DNA of 64,000 nt. It comes from Sphingomonas folli (GTDB taxonomy: Bacteria; Pseudomonadota; Alphaproteobacteria; Sphingomonadales; Sphingomonadaceae). How positions within the stretch are numbered: the stretch's first letter is position 1; each line of letters begins with the position of its first letter. The stretch is from contig NZ_JAHXZL010000009.1 in assembly GCF_019429525.1 (NCBI RefSeq), forward strand, positions 1 to 64,000, in the 5' to 3' direction. The notes under the pieces are model-generated. The model saw nothing but the letters and a program-made list of their open reading frames with translations. It searched no databases and had not been told where the DNA came from. Of the stretch, positions 36,495 to 46,168 are shown one piece after another. The position numbers and the translations under genes were made by a program.

Positions 36495-37379
36495 ATGCGC
36501 CGCCTGCCACCCCTGACCGCGATCGAAGCGTTCGTCGCCGTCGCCCGCCTCGGCTCGATCAAGGCCGCGGCGCAGGAGCTGGCGCTGTCCCCGCCCGCGC
36601 TCAGCCGCCGCATCCAGACGCTGGAGCGCTTCCTCACGCGACCGCTGTTCGATCGGCGCCACCAGGCGATGGTGCCCAACGCCGACGGCGAGCGGCTGCT
36701 CGCCGCGATCGCGCCCGTGCTCGACGGCCTGTCCGACGCGATCGAGGCGATGACGAGCGGCAGCGAGGTGTTGCGGCTGCGGCTCGGCGTGCTGCCGCTC
36801 TACGCGTCGCAGCGGCTGTTCCCGCGGCTGGGCGAGCTGCGCGGCGCGCACCCCGAGCTCCACCTCGACATCGACACCGGCGGCAACGCGCTCGGTCGGC
36901 TGGGCGAGGGGCTCGACGCGGTGATCGTGGTCGCGCGCGACGTCGATCCGCTTCTCTACTCGGAGCGGCTCGACCGCAACATGGTCTATCCGATCGGCGC
37001 GCGCTCGCTGCTGGAGGGCGCGCGGCCGCTGCGCTCGCCCGAGCAGCTGGAGGGGCATACCATCCTGCTCCACCGCGACATGCCCGACACCTACGCGGCC
37101 TGGGCGCAGGCGGCGGGCGTGCCCGCGGTCGACTCGGTCGCGATCGACTATTTCGACTCGGGCGCGCTGATCCTCGAGGCGGCGGCGCAGGGGCTCGGCA
37201 TCGCCTTCATGCACGAGAACCACTTCCAGGACGCCAACGACCCGCGCCTGGCACGGCTCTTCGACATCGATGTCACCAGCCCCTACAGTTACTGGTTCGC
37301 CTGCCGCCCGCGCGCGCTGCAGACCAAGCCGGTGCGGCTGTTCCGCGACTGGCTGATCCGCACGCTGCGGCAGGAGTGA
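36495..37379 (+). CDS. LysR-family transcriptional regulator (GcvA-like)
   Basis: About 294 residues. The N-terminal winged helix-turn-helix is LTAIEAFVAVARLGSIKAAA then ELALSPPALSRRIQTLE. The C-terminal effector domain has the GcvA-type layout (LRLGVLPLYASQRLFPRL, LDIDTGGNALGRLGEGLDAV, AAQGLGIAFMHENHF). Starts at 36453 (GTG) or 36465 are possible. Neighbouring genes give no clear target, so it may regulate itself or the divergent leader/Cdc48 side. Confidence 0.88.
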   Translation: MRRLPPLTAIEAFVAVARLGSIKAAAQELALSPPALSRRIQTLERFLTRPLFDRRHQAMVPNADGERLLAAIAPVLDGLSDAIEAMTSGSEVLRLRLGVLPLYASQRLFPRLGELRGAHPELHLDIDTGGNALGRLGEGLDAVIVVARDVDPLLYSERLDRNMVYPIGARSLLEGARPLRSPEQLEGHTILLHRDMPDTYAAWAQAAGVPAVDSVAIDYFDSGALILEAAAQGLGIAFMHENHFQDANDPRLARLFDIDVTSPYSYWFACRPRALQTKPVRLFRDWLIRTLRQE

Positions 37380-37438
37380 GGGAGAGGGCGCATCCTCTGG
37401 CGCCCGGTCGCGCGCCGCCGCCCGCCGCCCTCCCCTTC

Positions 37439-37532
37439 GTCACTCCGGCGAAGGCAGAAGTCCAGACGCGCCACCGTCGCGATGTCACCCGTGAGCTCAG
37501 TGCTCCTGGATCCGCGCTCGCGCGGCGATGAC
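37439..37532. repeat. degenerate GTCATCC/GGATGAC-family element
   Basis: GTCACTCCGGCGAAGGCAG then GTCCAGAC on the left pairs imperfectly with CTCCTGGATCC and CGCGGCGATGAC on the right. It is a worn copy of the element at 61668-61817, sited between the convergent LysR and cyclophilin genes. Confidence 0.5.
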
Positions 37533-37626
37533 GGGAAGGGGGCGCAAGGAACGGCACCGCGCGTGACGACGGACAGCGCGATAACGTGCCACCGCCCACC
37601 GAGCCCCGTTCGCCCCCAAGCCGGCC

Positions 37627-38082
37627 TTACGCCGCCTTCATCGACACGATCTTGCCCGGGTCCGCCGGCGGCTCGCCCTTGGGCAGCGCGTCGATCAGCT
37701 CCATGCCCTCGGTCACCTCGCCCCACACGGTATATTGGCCGTCGAGGAAGCGCGCGTCGTCGAAGCAGATGAAGAACTGCGAGTTGGCCGAGTTCGGGTC
37801 CATCGTCCGCGCCATCGAGCAGGTGCCGCGCACGTGCGGCTCCTTGCTGAACTCTTGGCGGAGATTGGGCTTGTCCGAGCCGTGCATGCCGGTGCCGGTC
37901 GGGTCGCCGCCCTGCGCCATGAAGCCCGGGATCACGCGGTGGAAGACGACGCCGTCGTAGAAGCCGTCGTTGGCCAGCTCGGCGATGCGCGCGACATGCT
38001 CGGGGGCGAGGTCGGGGCGCAGCCGGATGGTCACGTCGCCGCCCTCGAGCGTCATCGTCAGCGTGGAGTAAGTATCGGCCAT
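37627..38082 (-). CDS. cyclophilin-type peptidylprolyl isomerase
   Basis: A 151-residue cytoplasmic cyclophilin that isomerises X-Pro bonds. The active-site stretch FHRVIPGFMAQGGDPTGTG contains the catalytic Arg. It continues with MARTMDPNSANSQFFICFDD and the LDGQYTVWGEVTEGMELID end. It has no signal peptide, so it is the PpiB-like cytosolic form. It converges with the LysR gene across a repeat element. Confidence 0.94.
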   Translation of the reverse strand: MADTYSTLTMTLEGGDVTIRLRPDLAPEHVARIAELANDGFYDGVVFHRVIPGFMAQGGDPTGTGMHGSDKPNLRQEFSKEPHVRGTCSMARTMDPNSANSQFFICFDDARFLDGQYTVWGEVTEGMELIDALPKGEPPADPGKIVSMKAA

Positions 38083-38195
38083 GGAAGATCCTTTCGGTAC
38101 GATGCGGGCGCGTTAGTGGCTGGGCGCGCGGCTGGCAAATGGTGCGAACGCGCGGTAGGGCGGTGCGGTCCGGCACGAACAGGAGGCGGCGGCGC

Positions 38196-39599
38196 ATGAG
38201 CGACAGCGAGCTGGCCGACCCGATCGAGGCCGCCGACGACCGGATGGACGAGGACGACCGGCTCAAGCCCGAGTTCGTCCGCGCGGTGATCGACGCGGTG
38301 CAGGACGGCGACGTGGCGGCGGCGCACGCCCTGGTCGAACCGCTCCACCCCGCCGACATCGCCGACCTGTTCGAGCTGACGCCCGAGAATTGCCGCCGCG
38401 AGCTCGCCGCCGCGATCGCCGACCTGGTCGACGCCGACGTGTTCGCGGAGATGAACGACTATGTCCGCGAGAGCCTGATCGACGCGCTCGACGCGCGCCA
38501 GGTGGCGGACATCGCGAGCGAGCTCGACACCGACGACGCGGTCGCGATCATCGAGGACATGGAGCCGGAGGACCAGCGCGAGGTCCTCCGCGCGATGGAG
38601 CCGGACGATCGCGCCGCGATCGAGGAGGCGCTGTCCTACCCCGAGGAGTCCGCCGGCCGCCTGATGCAGCGCGACCTGATCGCGGTGCCGGAGCATTGGA
38701 CCGTGGGCGACGCGCTCGACTATCTGCGCCGCGACGACGGGCTCACCACCGATTTCTGGGAGATCTACGTCGTCGACCCGGCGCACCGCCCGGTCGGCAC
38801 CTGCATGCTGAGCTGGGTGCTGCGCGCGCCCCGCGCGGTCGCGATCGCCGACGTGATGCAGCGCGAGCAGACGCTGATCCCGGTCGACATGGACCAGGAG
38901 GAGGTCGCGCTCCGCTTCCAGAAATACGCGCTGATCTCGGCCGCGGTGGTCGACGGCGCGGGCCGGCTGGTCGGCATGATCACGGTCGACGACGTCGTCC
39001 ATATCATCCAGCAGGAGGCCGGCGAGGACACGCTGCTGCTGTCGGGCGCGGGCGAGGGCGACATCAACGAGCCGATCCGGCTCACCGTGAAGACGCGGCT
39101 GACCTGGCTGGTGGTCAACCTCGCCACCGCGATGCTGGCGGCGTCGGTCGTCGGGCTCTTCCAGGGCGCGATCGCGCGCTACGCGGTGCTGGCGGTGCTG
39201 ATGCCGATCGTCTCGGGGATGGGCGGCAACGCGGGGACGCAGACGCTGGCGGTGGTGGTGCGCGCGATCGCGACCAACCAGCTGACCGACAGCAACACCG
39301 CGCGCATGATCGTGCGCGAGCTGCGCATCGCCGCGGTCAACGGGCTGACGCTGGGCTGTCTGGTCGGGCTGGGCAGCTACGTCGTCTACGGTGACGAGCA
39401 GCTCTCGCTGGTGATGGCGCTGGCGATGGTGATCAACAACCTGCTGGCGGGCCTGGGCGGCGTGCTGGTGCCGGTGACGCTCGACCGCTTCCGCGTCGAC
39501 CCCGCGGTGTCGTCGGCGGTGTTCGTCACCACGCTCACCGACACCGGCGGCTTCCTCTCCTTCCTCGGCCTCGCCACCTTGTGGGGCCTGGGGGGCTGA
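38196..39599 (+). CDS. mgtE: MgtE-type magnesium transporter
   Basis: A 467-residue magnesium channel. The cytosolic MgtE N-domain (ALVEPLHPADIADLFELTPE, LDTDDAVAIIEDMEPEDQ) is followed by a CBS pair. Five C-terminal helices contain GGNAGTQTLAVVVRAIATNQ. Mg2+ binding between N and CBS domains gates the pore. The start at 38196 has an AGGAGG binding site nine bases upstream. No M-box or ykoK-type riboswitch was recognised in the short leader. Confidence 0.94.
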   Translation: MSDSELADPIEAADDRMDEDDRLKPEFVRAVIDAVQDGDVAAAHALVEPLHPADIADLFELTPENCRRELAAAIADLVDADVFAEMNDYVRESLIDALDARQVADIASELDTDDAVAIIEDMEPEDQREVLRAMEPDDRAAIEEALSYPEESAGRLMQRDLIAVPEHWTVGDALDYLRRDDGLTTDFWEIYVVDPAHRPVGTCMLSWVLRAPRAVAIADVMQREQTLIPVDMDQEEVALRFQKYALISAAVVDGAGRLVGMITVDDVVHIIQQEAGEDTLLLSGAGEGDINEPIRLTVKTRLTWLVVNLATAMLAASVVGLFQGAIARYAVLAVLMPIVSGMGGNAGTQTLAVVVRAIATNQLTDSNTARMIVRELRIAAVNGLTLGCLVGLGSYVVYGDEQLSLVMALAMVINNLLAGLGGVLVPVTLDRFRVDPAVSSAVFVTTLTDTGGFLSFLGLATLWGLGG

Positions 39600-39616
39600 C
39601 CCACATCGGCGACCGA

Positions 39617-40024
39617 ATGCCGCTCCATCTCACCAAGGTCGCGTTCGGCGCGGCGAGCGTCGACCTGCTCGCCGAGCGCCTCCGCGCGCGCGCCGCCGCC
39701 GGCCCCGTGTTCCTCACCACGCGCTATTTGCCCAAGCGCCACGAGGAGGTGGCGGGGCAGGGCTCGCTCTACTGGATCATCAAGCACCAGCTGGTGGCGC
39801 GCTCGCCGATCCTGCGCTTCGGCGAGGCGGAGGGCGGGCGAGTCGCGATCCACATCGATCCCGAGCTGCGGCTGGTGCTGGCCCTGCCGCGCCGCGCGCA
39901 CCAGGGCTGGCGCTACCTCGAGGCGGGCGACGCGCCGGTCGATCTCGGGGGCGCGGCGGGCGAGGGGATCGCCGCGCTGCCGCCCGCGCTCGCCGCCGAG
40001 CTGAGCGCGCTGGCGCTGCTGTGA
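39617..40024 (+). CDS. DUF1489 family protein
   Basis: A 135-residue protein of the alphaproteobacterial DUF1489 family, unknown in role. Conserved features are LHLTKVAFGAASVDLL, TRYLPKRHEEVAGQGSLYWI, IKHQLVARSPILRF and the C-terminal RRAHQGWRYLEAGDAPVDL. It is 17 bases after mgtE and probably cotranscribed with it. Sequence gives no enzyme motif. Confidence 0.85.
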   Translation: MPLHLTKVAFGAASVDLLAERLRARAAAGPVFLTTRYLPKRHEEVAGQGSLYWIIKHQLVARSPILRFGEAEGGRVAIHIDPELRLVLALPRRAHQGWRYLEAGDAPVDLGGAAGEGIAALPPALAAELSALALL

Positions 40025-40025
40025 C

Positions 40026-40835
40026 TCAGCGCCGCCGTGCCGCGAACAGCTCGTTGAGATAGGCGGCGAGCCGCACCCCGCCCTTCTCCAGCTGCAGCTC
40101 CATCCGCGGCGTGTTCTCGTAGACGTAGCGGTAGGACAGAGCGTCCTCGCCCGCGGCGGGATAGACCCGGTCGCGCAGCGCGCTGCTCTCCGCGATCCAG
40201 ACCCGCGGGTCGGTCACCGCCCAGTCGCGCGCCTGCACGGGCGTGACCCGCGCGCTCAGCCAGGCGGTCATCTCGGTGAAGGACAGCTGCTCGTCGTCGA
40301 CCAGCGCCGAGTCCCACACCGAGTGGAGGTTGGTGGCGCGGCCGAAGAAGGTGACCTTGCGGTCGTTGCCGCCGCGGTCGCTGCCGTCGCCGGCGTGGAG
40401 CGGCTGGTGGAGGTCGCCGACGATGTGGACCACAAACCGCAGCGCCCTCTGGCGGTCGGCGAGCGAGGCGCGCGGGTCGCGCAGCGTGGCGCCGAAGCGG
40501 GTGAGCGCGGTGACCGCGTCGCCCTCCGGGGGCGCGCCGACCTCGGCGTAGCGCTTCCCCGGCGGCACGGTGACATAATGCCACGGCGTCGACTCGCGCT
40601 GCCAGAAGGGCGCGGGGTCGGAGCGCATCGTGTCGGGCCAGTTGGACGCCTCGGCGAGCGTCTCGACCCCGAGGATCGCCTTCACCGCGCGGTGCGCGCG
40701 GGGGGTGAGCCGCGCGTCCGCGATCTGCGCGACGACGCGGTGCCCGGTCTTGCCCCAGGCGAGCGCGGGCGCGGGGAGGAGGGCCGCGAGTGCGGCGAGG
40801 GGCGCGACGAGCGCGCGCGAGGGGGAGGCGGGCAT
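40026..40835 (-). CDS. S1/P1-type nuclease, exported
   Basis: A 269-residue zinc nuclease for single-stranded nucleic acids. The signal peptide ends with APALA, and the mature protein begins with Trp (WGKTGHRVVAQIA), as required because the N-terminal Trp binds zinc. Other ligands are in NWPDTMR, TPWHYV, FVVHIVGDLHQPLHAGD and NLHSVWDSAL. It is convergent with DUF1489 at one base. A role in phosphate or nucleotide scavenging is likely. Confidence 0.92.
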   Translation of the reverse strand: MPASPSRALVAPLAALAALLPAPALAWGKTGHRVVAQIADARLTPRAHRAVKAILGVETLAEASNWPDTMRSDPAPFWQRESTPWHYVTVPPGKRYAEVGAPPEGDAVTALTRFGATLRDPRASLADRQRALRFVVHIVGDLHQPLHAGDGSDRGGNDRKVTFFGRATNLHSVWDSALVDDEQLSFTEMTAWLSARVTPVQARDWAVTDPRVWIAESSALRDRVYPAAGEDALSYRYVYENTPRMELQLEKGGVRLAAYLNELFAARRR

Positions 40836-40942
40836 GCGCCGCCTCTGCCCATGGTTAAACGCTTAGTAAATGCGGTTCGGGCGCGGCGACAGTCACTTAG
40901 TGTCGACGCACACGGCGCGCTGGCGCGGCTCCTCGGGCGCTT

Positions 40943-41851
40943 TCAGTCGTGCCGGCGGCCGAAGTCGGCGGCGGCGTCGTCCTGCCCCTGGTCGACGATC
41001 GAGCGGCGGATCGCGCGGGTGCGCGCGAAGCGGTCGTGCAGCGCATCGCCGTCGCCCCAGCGGATCGCGCGCTGGAGCTGGCTGAGGTCCTCGCTGAAGC
41101 GCTGCAGCATCTCCAGCACCGCCTCCTTGTTGGCGAGGAACACGTCGCGCCACATCACCGGGTCCGACGCGGCGATGCGGGTGAAGTCGCGGAAGCCGCC
41201 CGCGGAGAATTTGATCACCTCCGATTCGGTCACCTGGCCGAGGTCGTCCGCGGTACCGACGATCGTATAGGCGATGAGGTGCGGCAGGTGGCTCGTCACC
41301 GCCAGCACGCGGTCGTGATGGTCGGGCGCCATCCGCTCGACGTCGGCGCCGAGCCGGTGCCAGAATTCCTCGACCCGCGCGACCGCGAGCGCGTCGCTCT
41401 CCGCCAGCGGCGTGACGATGCACCAGCGCCCGCGGAACAGCGAGGCGAAGCCCGCCTCGGGCCCGCTCTGCTCGGTCCCCGCCACCGGGTGCGCGGGCAC
41501 CACGCGCTCGGGTGGCAGCGCGGCGGCGAGCGCTTGGGCCACCGCGGTCTTGCAGCTGCCGACGTCGCTGACGATCGCGTCGGCGGGCAGCTCCTCGGCG
41601 ATCTCGGCGGCGACCGCGGCCATGGCACCGACCGGCACGCACAGGATGACGAGGTCGGCGTCGGTCACCGCCGCGGCGGCGCTGTCGGCGACGTCGTCGA
41701 CCAGCTCGATCCGCCGCGCGGTCTCGCGCACCGCGGCGCTCGAGTCATGCCCGGTCAGCCGCACCGTCGGCAGATACTGGCGCACCGCGCGCGCCACCGA
41801 CGAGCCGATCAGCCCCAGCCCGATGACGGCGACGCGGCTGAACGGCAGCAT
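40943..41851 (-). CDS. tyrA: prephenate/arogenate dehydrogenase
   Basis: A 302-residue NAD(P)-dependent dehydrogenase of tyrosine biosynthesis. It has the Rossmann loop VAVIGLGLIGSSVARAV, the DVGSCKTAVAQAL segment, the VPAHPVAGTEQSGPEAG substrate loop with the key His, and VLAVTSHLPHLIAY. There is no fused chorismate mutase or ACT domain. hisC ends one base into its start (TGATG overlap), so the two are an operon and hisC may supply the transaminase for tyrosine. Confidence 0.93.
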   Translation of the reverse strand: MLPFSRVAVIGLGLIGSSVARAVRQYLPTVRLTGHDSSAAVRETARRIELVDDVADSAAAAVTDADLVILCVPVGAMAAVAAEIAEELPADAIVSDVGSCKTAVAQALAAALPPERVVPAHPVAGTEQSGPEAGFASLFRGRWCIVTPLAESDALAVARVEEFWHRLGADVERMAPDHHDRVLAVTSHLPHLIAYTIVGTADDLGQVTESEVIKFSAGGFRDFTRIAASDPVMWRDVFLANKEAVLEMLQRFSEDLSQLQRAIRWGDGDALHDRFARTRAIRRSIVDQGQDDAAADFGRRHD

Positions 41852-42999
41852 CAGCCGCGCTCGATCCCGGCGTCCGCCGGCTCGGCGTGCGTCGGCGCCG
41901 CGCCGCGCTCGACCAGCGCGCGCAGCGCCGCGGCGACCCCGCGCGTCTCGGCCTCGGTCCCGACGGTGATTCGCAGGCCCTGCGCCAGCCCCTGGCCGGG
42001 CAGCCAGCGGACGATATAGCCCGCGTCCATCAGCCCCTTGTAGGCAGTCTCCGCGATCAGCTTACCCTCGAACACCACCAGCACGAAATTGGCCTCGCTC
42101 GGGATCGCGCGCAGCCCGGCATTGCCCAAGCTGGCGATCTCGTCGGCGAACCAGGCGCGCCAGGTGGCGTTGTGCGCGCGCGTGTGCGCGACGAACGCGC
42201 GGTCCTCGATCGCGGCGACCGCGGCACGCTGGCCGCCGATCGTGATGTTGAACGGCAGCCGGATGCGGTGCAGCGCCTGGACGATGTCGGGGTGCGCGTA
42301 GCCCCAGCCGATACGCTCCGCCGCGAGCCCGTGGATCTTGGAGAAGGTGCGCGTCACCAGCACGTTGCGCGCGGTGGCGGCGAGCTCCAGCCCGCCGTCG
42401 TCGTCGCCGTCGGCGAGATATTCGGCATAGGCCTGGTCGAGCACCAGCAGCACGGTCGCCGGCAGCGCGGCATGGAGCCGCGCGATCTCGGCGCGCGGCG
42501 CGAACGTGCCGGTCGGGTTGTTCGGGTTGGCGACATAGACGATCCGCGTGCGCTCGGTGACCGAGGCGAGGATCGAGTCGACGTCGGTGGCATAGTCGCG
42601 GTCGGGCGCGATCACCGGCGTCGCGCCGACGCGTCGCGTCGCGATCTCGTACACCGCGAAGCCGTAGCGGACGAAGATCACCTCGTCGCCCGGTCCGGCG
42701 AAGGCGCCCGCGGCGAGGTGGAGGATCTCGTCCGAGCCGTTGCCGTAGATGATCCGCGCCGGGTCGAGCCCGAAGCGCGCCGCGATCGCCTCGCGCACGA
42801 TGGTGCCGCCGGCGTCGGGGTAGCGCTCGAGCGAGTCGGCGGCCGAGGCGAAGGCGGCGCGCGCCGCGGGCGAGGTGCCGAGCGGGTTCTCGTTCGAGCT
42901 GAGCTTGGCGACGGTGCGCCCGTCGTCGGTGGTGGAACGCCCGGGAACGTAGGGGGCGATGTCCATGATCCAGGGCTTGGGGCTGGGCGCGTCGGTCAT
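41851..42999 (-). CDS. hisC: histidinol-phosphate / aromatic aminotransferase
   Basis: A 382-residue PLP enzyme of fold type [10 protein letters not shown] and [12 protein letters not shown] start the chain. [20 protein letters not shown] and [18 protein letters not shown] contain the PLP Lys. It is the HisC family. Its overlap with tyrA suggests that it is the arogenate-pathway or dual-function type, using imidazoleacetol phosphate and/or prephenate. It is upstream of tyrA on the same strand. Confidence 0.92.
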   Translation of the reverse strand: MTDAPSPKPWIMDIAPYVPGRSTTDDGRTVAKLSSNENPLGTSPAARAAFASAADSLERYPDAGGTIVREAIAARFGLDPARIIYGNGSDEILHLAAGAFAGPGDEVIFVRYGFAVYEIATRRVGATPVIAPDRDYATDVDSILASVTERTRIVYVANPNNPTGTFAPRAEIARLHAALPATVLLVLDQAYAEYLADGDDDGGLELAATARNVLVTRTFSKIHGLAAERIGWGYAHPDIVQALHRIRLPFNITIGGQRAAVAAIEDRAFVAHTRAHNATWRAWFADEIASLGNAGLRAIPSEANFVLVVFEGKLIAETAYKGLMDAGYIVRWLPGQGLAQGLRITVGTEAETRGVAAALRALVERGAAPTHAEPADAGIERG

Positions 43000-43048
43000 G
43001 CCGGATCGGGTAGCGGGTGTGGCGCGCCTGGGGAAGGGGGCGGCGCCC

Positions 43049-43882
43049 TCACAGCTCCTGCCGCACCTGCGCGTGCGCCAGCAGCGCGAACAGCCCGGTG
43101 CCGCCGATCACGTTGCCGATCAGCGCGGGCAGGATCAGCCCGCCCAGCGCCCCCCCGAACGAGACCTCGCCGGCGAAGGCGAGCAGCCACGCCTCGCCCG
43201 AGCCGGCGACGACGTGCGCGAAGCCGCCGAGCGCGATGAAATAGGTCAGCACGAACACCACCCAGAATTCCTGCCCGCGCGACGAGGGCAGCGCCCAGGG
43301 CACCGCCGCGATCAGGAAGCCGGCGGGGATGCCCAGCCGCAGCGTCGCCCACCAATCGTGCGCCAGCAGCTCGCGCGCGGTCTCCAGCATCGCCGCGCCG
43401 CCCTCGGGCGAGCCGATCAGGCGGTAGTGGACCAGGCCCGCGATCAGCAAGGTGCCGAGCAGGTTGGTGCCGAGCACCAGCCCCCACAGCCGTAGCAGCC
43501 GCGCGAGGTTGCCGAGGCTGGGATGGGTCGCGACCGGGATCACCGCCGACAGCGTGCTCTCGGTGAAGAGCTGGAGCCGGCCGAGGATCACCACCAGGAA
43601 GCCGAGCGTGTAGCCGACGCTCGTCACCAGCGGCGCCCAGGCCGCCTCGGGCAGGTCGCGCGCGATCAGCGACTTGCCCAGCACCGAGGCGCTGATCGCC
43701 ACGCCGCCCGCGAACCCCGACCAGACCAGCGACCAGCCCGGCCGCTCCAGCTCCTCGTCGCCGGCGCGGCGGATCACCTCGTGGATCACGCGCGGGCTGG
43801 CGGCCTGGCGCTGCTCGACCGCGGCGCGCTCGTCGGGGTCGAGGTCGATGTCGCGCTCGCGCGCCTCGGCGTCGTCCGCCAT
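43049..43882 (-). CDS. formate/nitrite transporter (FNT) family protein
   Basis: A 277-residue FNT-family channel with six helices. [20 protein letters not shown] and [17 protein letters not shown] resemble the pore segments, and [21 protein letters not shown] and [16 protein letters not shown] follow. The cytoplasmic N-terminus is strongly charged. The start at 43882 (MADDAEARE) is preferred. It belongs to the YfdC-like branch rather than clear FocA or NirC, so the anion is unknown. It is leftward, divergent from metX by 111 bases. Confidence 0.85.
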   Translation of the reverse strand: MADDAEARERDIDLDPDERAAVEQRQAASPRVIHEVIRRAGDEELERPGWSLVWSGFAGGVAISASVLGKSLIARDLPEAAWAPLVTSVGYTLGFLVVILGRLQLFTESTLSAVIPVATHPSLGNLARLLRLWGLVLGTNLLGTLLIAGLVHYRLIGSPEGGAAMLETARELLAHDWWATLRLGIPAGFLIAAVPWALPSSRGQEFWVVFVLTYFIALGGFAHVVAGSGEAWLLAFAGEVSFGGALGGLILPALIGNVIGGTGLFALLAHAQVRQEL

Positions 43883-43993
43883 GCCTGTGTCTCCCACGCG
43901 CCGGGCGCGGCGCCTGATCCCCGAGAACGCCGCGCGGGCGCGCGCGGGTCCGGCTCGACTTGGGCGGGGGCGCGCGCGTAAAGCGGCGGCGCG

Positions 43994-45124
43994 ATGCTCA
44001 CCACGCCCTCCTCGCTCGACCAGCGACTCGGCCTGTCGCGCCACGTCGTGCTGCCGGGGCCGCTGCGGCTCGACGGCGGCGCGCTGCTCGCGCCGGTCGA
44101 GATCGCCTATGAGACCTATGGCGCGCTCGCGCCCGACGGCGACAACGCGCTGCTGATCTGCCACGCGCTCACCGGCGACCACCACGTCGCCTCGGCGCAC
44201 CCGCGCACGGGCAAGCCGGGCTGGTGGCAGCGCATGGTCGGCCCGGGCCGCCCGATCGACACCGACCGCTTCTTCGTGATCTGCGCCAACGTGCTGGGCA
44301 GCTGCATGGGCACGTCCGGCCCGGCGAGCGCCGACGCCGCGACCGGGCGGCCCTATGCCATGGCCTTCCCCGTCATCACGATCCGCGACATGGTGCGCGC
44401 GCAGGCGCTGCTGCTCGACCATCTCGGCGTGGCGCGGCTCGCCGCGGTCGTCGGCGGCTCGATGGGGGGCATGCAGGCGCTGAGCTGGGCGGCGACCTTC
44501 CCCGAGCGGCTCGACGCCTGTCTTGTCATCGCCTCGACCGCGCGCCACACCGCGCAGAACATCGCCTTCCACGAGGTCGGGCGCCAGGCGATCATGGCCG
44601 ACCCGAACTGGGCGGGCGGCGACTATTATGATGGCAGCCCCCCCGCCGCGGGGCTCGCGGTGGCGCGGATGGCGGCGCACATCACCTATCTGTCCGAGGC
44701 CGGGCTGACCGAGAAGTTCGGCCGGCGGCTCCAGGCGCGCGAGCAGAAATCGTTCGGCTTCGACGCCGATTTCCAGGTGGAGAGCTACCTTCGCCACCAG
44801 GGACTCGCCTTCACCGACCGGTTCGACGCCAACAGCTACCTCTACATCACCCGCGCGATGGACTATTTCGACCTCGCCGAGGAGCATGGCGGGCTGCTCG
44901 CCCACGCCTTCCGCGCCGCGCGCGCGCGCTTCTGCCTGGTCAGCTTCGACACCGACTGGCTGTATCCCACCGCCGAGTCGCGCGCGATCGTCCAGGCGCT
45001 GGTGGCGGCGCGGGCGCCCGCCAGCTTCGTCGAGCTCTCCAGCCCCTACGGCCACGACGCCTTCCTGCTCGACTCGCCCGAGCTCGACCGCGTGGTCGCC
45101 GGCTTCCTCGGGACCGGCGCGTGA
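43994..45124 (+). CDS. metX: homoserine O-acetyltransferase
   Basis: A 376-residue alpha/beta hydrolase of methionine biosynthesis that acylates homoserine using acetyl- or succinyl-CoA. The nucleophile Ser is in [12 protein letters not shown] (about residue 155). Asp is in SFDTDWLYP and His is in [28 protein letters not shown] is family-typical. metW overlaps its stop, as in many alphaproteobacteria, where MetW stimulates MetX. No SAM riboswitch was recognised in the 111-base leader. Confidence 0.94.
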   Translation: MLTTPSSLDQRLGLSRHVVLPGPLRLDGGALLAPVEIAYETYGALAPDGDNALLICHALTGDHHVASAHPRTGKPGWWQRMVGPGRPIDTDRFFVICANVLGSCMGTSGPASADAATGRPYAMAFPVITIRDMVRAQALLLDHLGVARLAAVVGGSMGGMQALSWAATFPERLDACLVIASTARHTAQNIAFHEVGRQAIMADPNWAGGDYYDGSPPAAGLAVARMAAHITYLSEAGLTEKFGRRLQAREQKSFGFDADFQVESYLRHQGLAFTDRFDANSYLYITRAMDYFDLAEEHGGLLAHAFRAARARFCLVSFDTDWLYPTAESRAIVQALVAARAPASFVELSSPYGHDAFLLDSPELDRVVAGFLGTGA

Positions 45125-45720
45125 GCCTGCGCCCCGATCTGGCGATCATCGCCGCGCACGTGCCGCCGGGCGCGCGCGTGCTCGACGTCGGCTGCGGCGA
45201 CGGCGAGCTGATGAAGGCGCTGCGCGACTCCCGGGGCGTCGACGCGCGCGGGCTCGAGCTCGACCCGCGCAACGTCGCCGCGGCGGTGTCGCGCGGGCTG
45301 TCGGTGATCCAGGGCGACGCCGACACCGATCTGGCGGGCTACCCCGACCAGAGCTTCGACTATGCCATCCTCAGCCAGACGCTCCAGACCGCGCGCGCGC
45401 CCGACCGCGTGCTCGACGAGCTGCTGCGGATCGGGCGCCACGCCTTCGTCAGCTTCCCCAATTTCGCGCACTGGCGGGTGCGGCTGTCGCTGCTGTGGGG
45501 CGGGCGGATGCCGGTGACCCGGCTGCTGCCCGAGCGCTGGTACGACACGCCCAACATCCACCATCTCACCGTCGACGACTTCCGCGCGCACCTCGCCGAG
45601 CGCGGCGTCGCGACCGAGAACGCCTGGTTCCTCTCGGGCGACAAGCGCACCGGCGGCGGCGCCGCCAATTTTCTCGCCGAGCACGCGGTTTTCCTGCTGC
45701 GCCGGAACTCGGCCGATTGA
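45121..45720 (+). CDS. metW: methionine biosynthesis protein MetW
   Basis: A 199-residue SAM-dependent-methyltransferase-fold protein that binds and activates MetX. The fold is seen as [26 protein letters not shown] and [35 protein letters not shown] lies near the end. Its GTG start overlaps the metX stop by four bases (GTGA). Confidence 0.93.
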   Translation: MSLRPDLAIIAAHVPPGARVLDVGCGDGELMKALRDSRGVDARGLELDPRNVAAAVSRGLSVIQGDADTDLAGYPDQSFDYAILSQTLQTARAPDRVLDELLRIGRHAFVSFPNFAHWRVRLSLLWGGRMPVTRLLPERWYDTPNIHHLTVDDFRAHLAERGVATENAWFLSGDKRTGGGAANFLAEHAVFLLRRNSAD

Positions 45721-45728
45721 TCGGGGTT

Positions 45729-45763
45729 AACCCGAGCCAACCCGAGGGAATAATCGACCCGAG
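45729..45763 (+). promoter_or_regulatory. AACCCGAG direct repeats upstream of the response regulator
   Basis: AACCCGAG at 45729-45736 and 45739-45746, with GACCCGAG at 45756-45763, lie in the 46-base gap between metW and the response-regulator ATG (45767). The first two are ten bases apart, one helical turn. They could be a regulator-binding site, possibly for autoregulation. A recognisable binding protein was not identified. Confidence 0.4.
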
Positions 45764-45766
45764 ATC

Positions 45767-46168
45767 ATGGCCAAGACCGCGCTCATCGTGGAAGACGAGA
45801 TCTTCGTCGCGCTCGACCTGGAGCGGATCCTCGAGGACGCCGGGTTCATCGTGGCGGCGATCGCGGCGGACGCCGAGAGCGCCTATCGCGCCGCCCCCGG
45901 TTGTCAGTTCGCCTTCGTCGACGTCAACCTCCGCGACGGTGCGACTGGCCCCGTCATCGCCGAGCGGATCGCGCGCGAGCACGGCGTGAAGGTCGTCTTC
46001 GTCACCGCCAACCCAGGCCAGATCACCGACCCCGGCAGCGCGCTCGGCTATATTCGCAAGCCGTTCAACGACGAGGCGATCCTCAGCGCGGCGCTGACCG
46101 CGGCGGAGATGGCGCCGGCCGACGCGGCGTCGCCCGCCGACTTCGTCAGGTGGCCGCGGCGCGGCTGA
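45767..46168 (+). CDS. single-domain response regulator (PhyR/FAT GUY-like receiver)
   Basis: A 133-residue receiver domain with no output domain. The phosphoacceptor is Asp52 (FAFVDVNLRDG), with acidic pair E9/D10 (IVEDEIFVAL), Thr80 and Lys98 (GYIRKPF). The FVTANPGQI segment followed by GYIRKPF resembles the receiver group that pairs with HWE/HisKA_2 kinases in alphaproteobacteria. Its gene end overlaps the opposite-strand HWE kinase gene by 23 bases, so it is a likely partner. Confidence 0.9.
   Translation: MAKTALIVEDEIFVALDLERILEDAGFIVAAIAADAESAYRAAPGCQFAFVDVNLRDGATGPVIAERIAREHGVKVVFVTANPGQITDPGSALGYIRKPFNDEAILSAALTAAEMAPADAASPADFVRWPRRG

Noticed and set aside
43883..43993. SAM riboswitch before metX
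   Set aside because: The 111-base leader shows no recognisable SAM-II or related core by eye. A covariance scan would be decisive.
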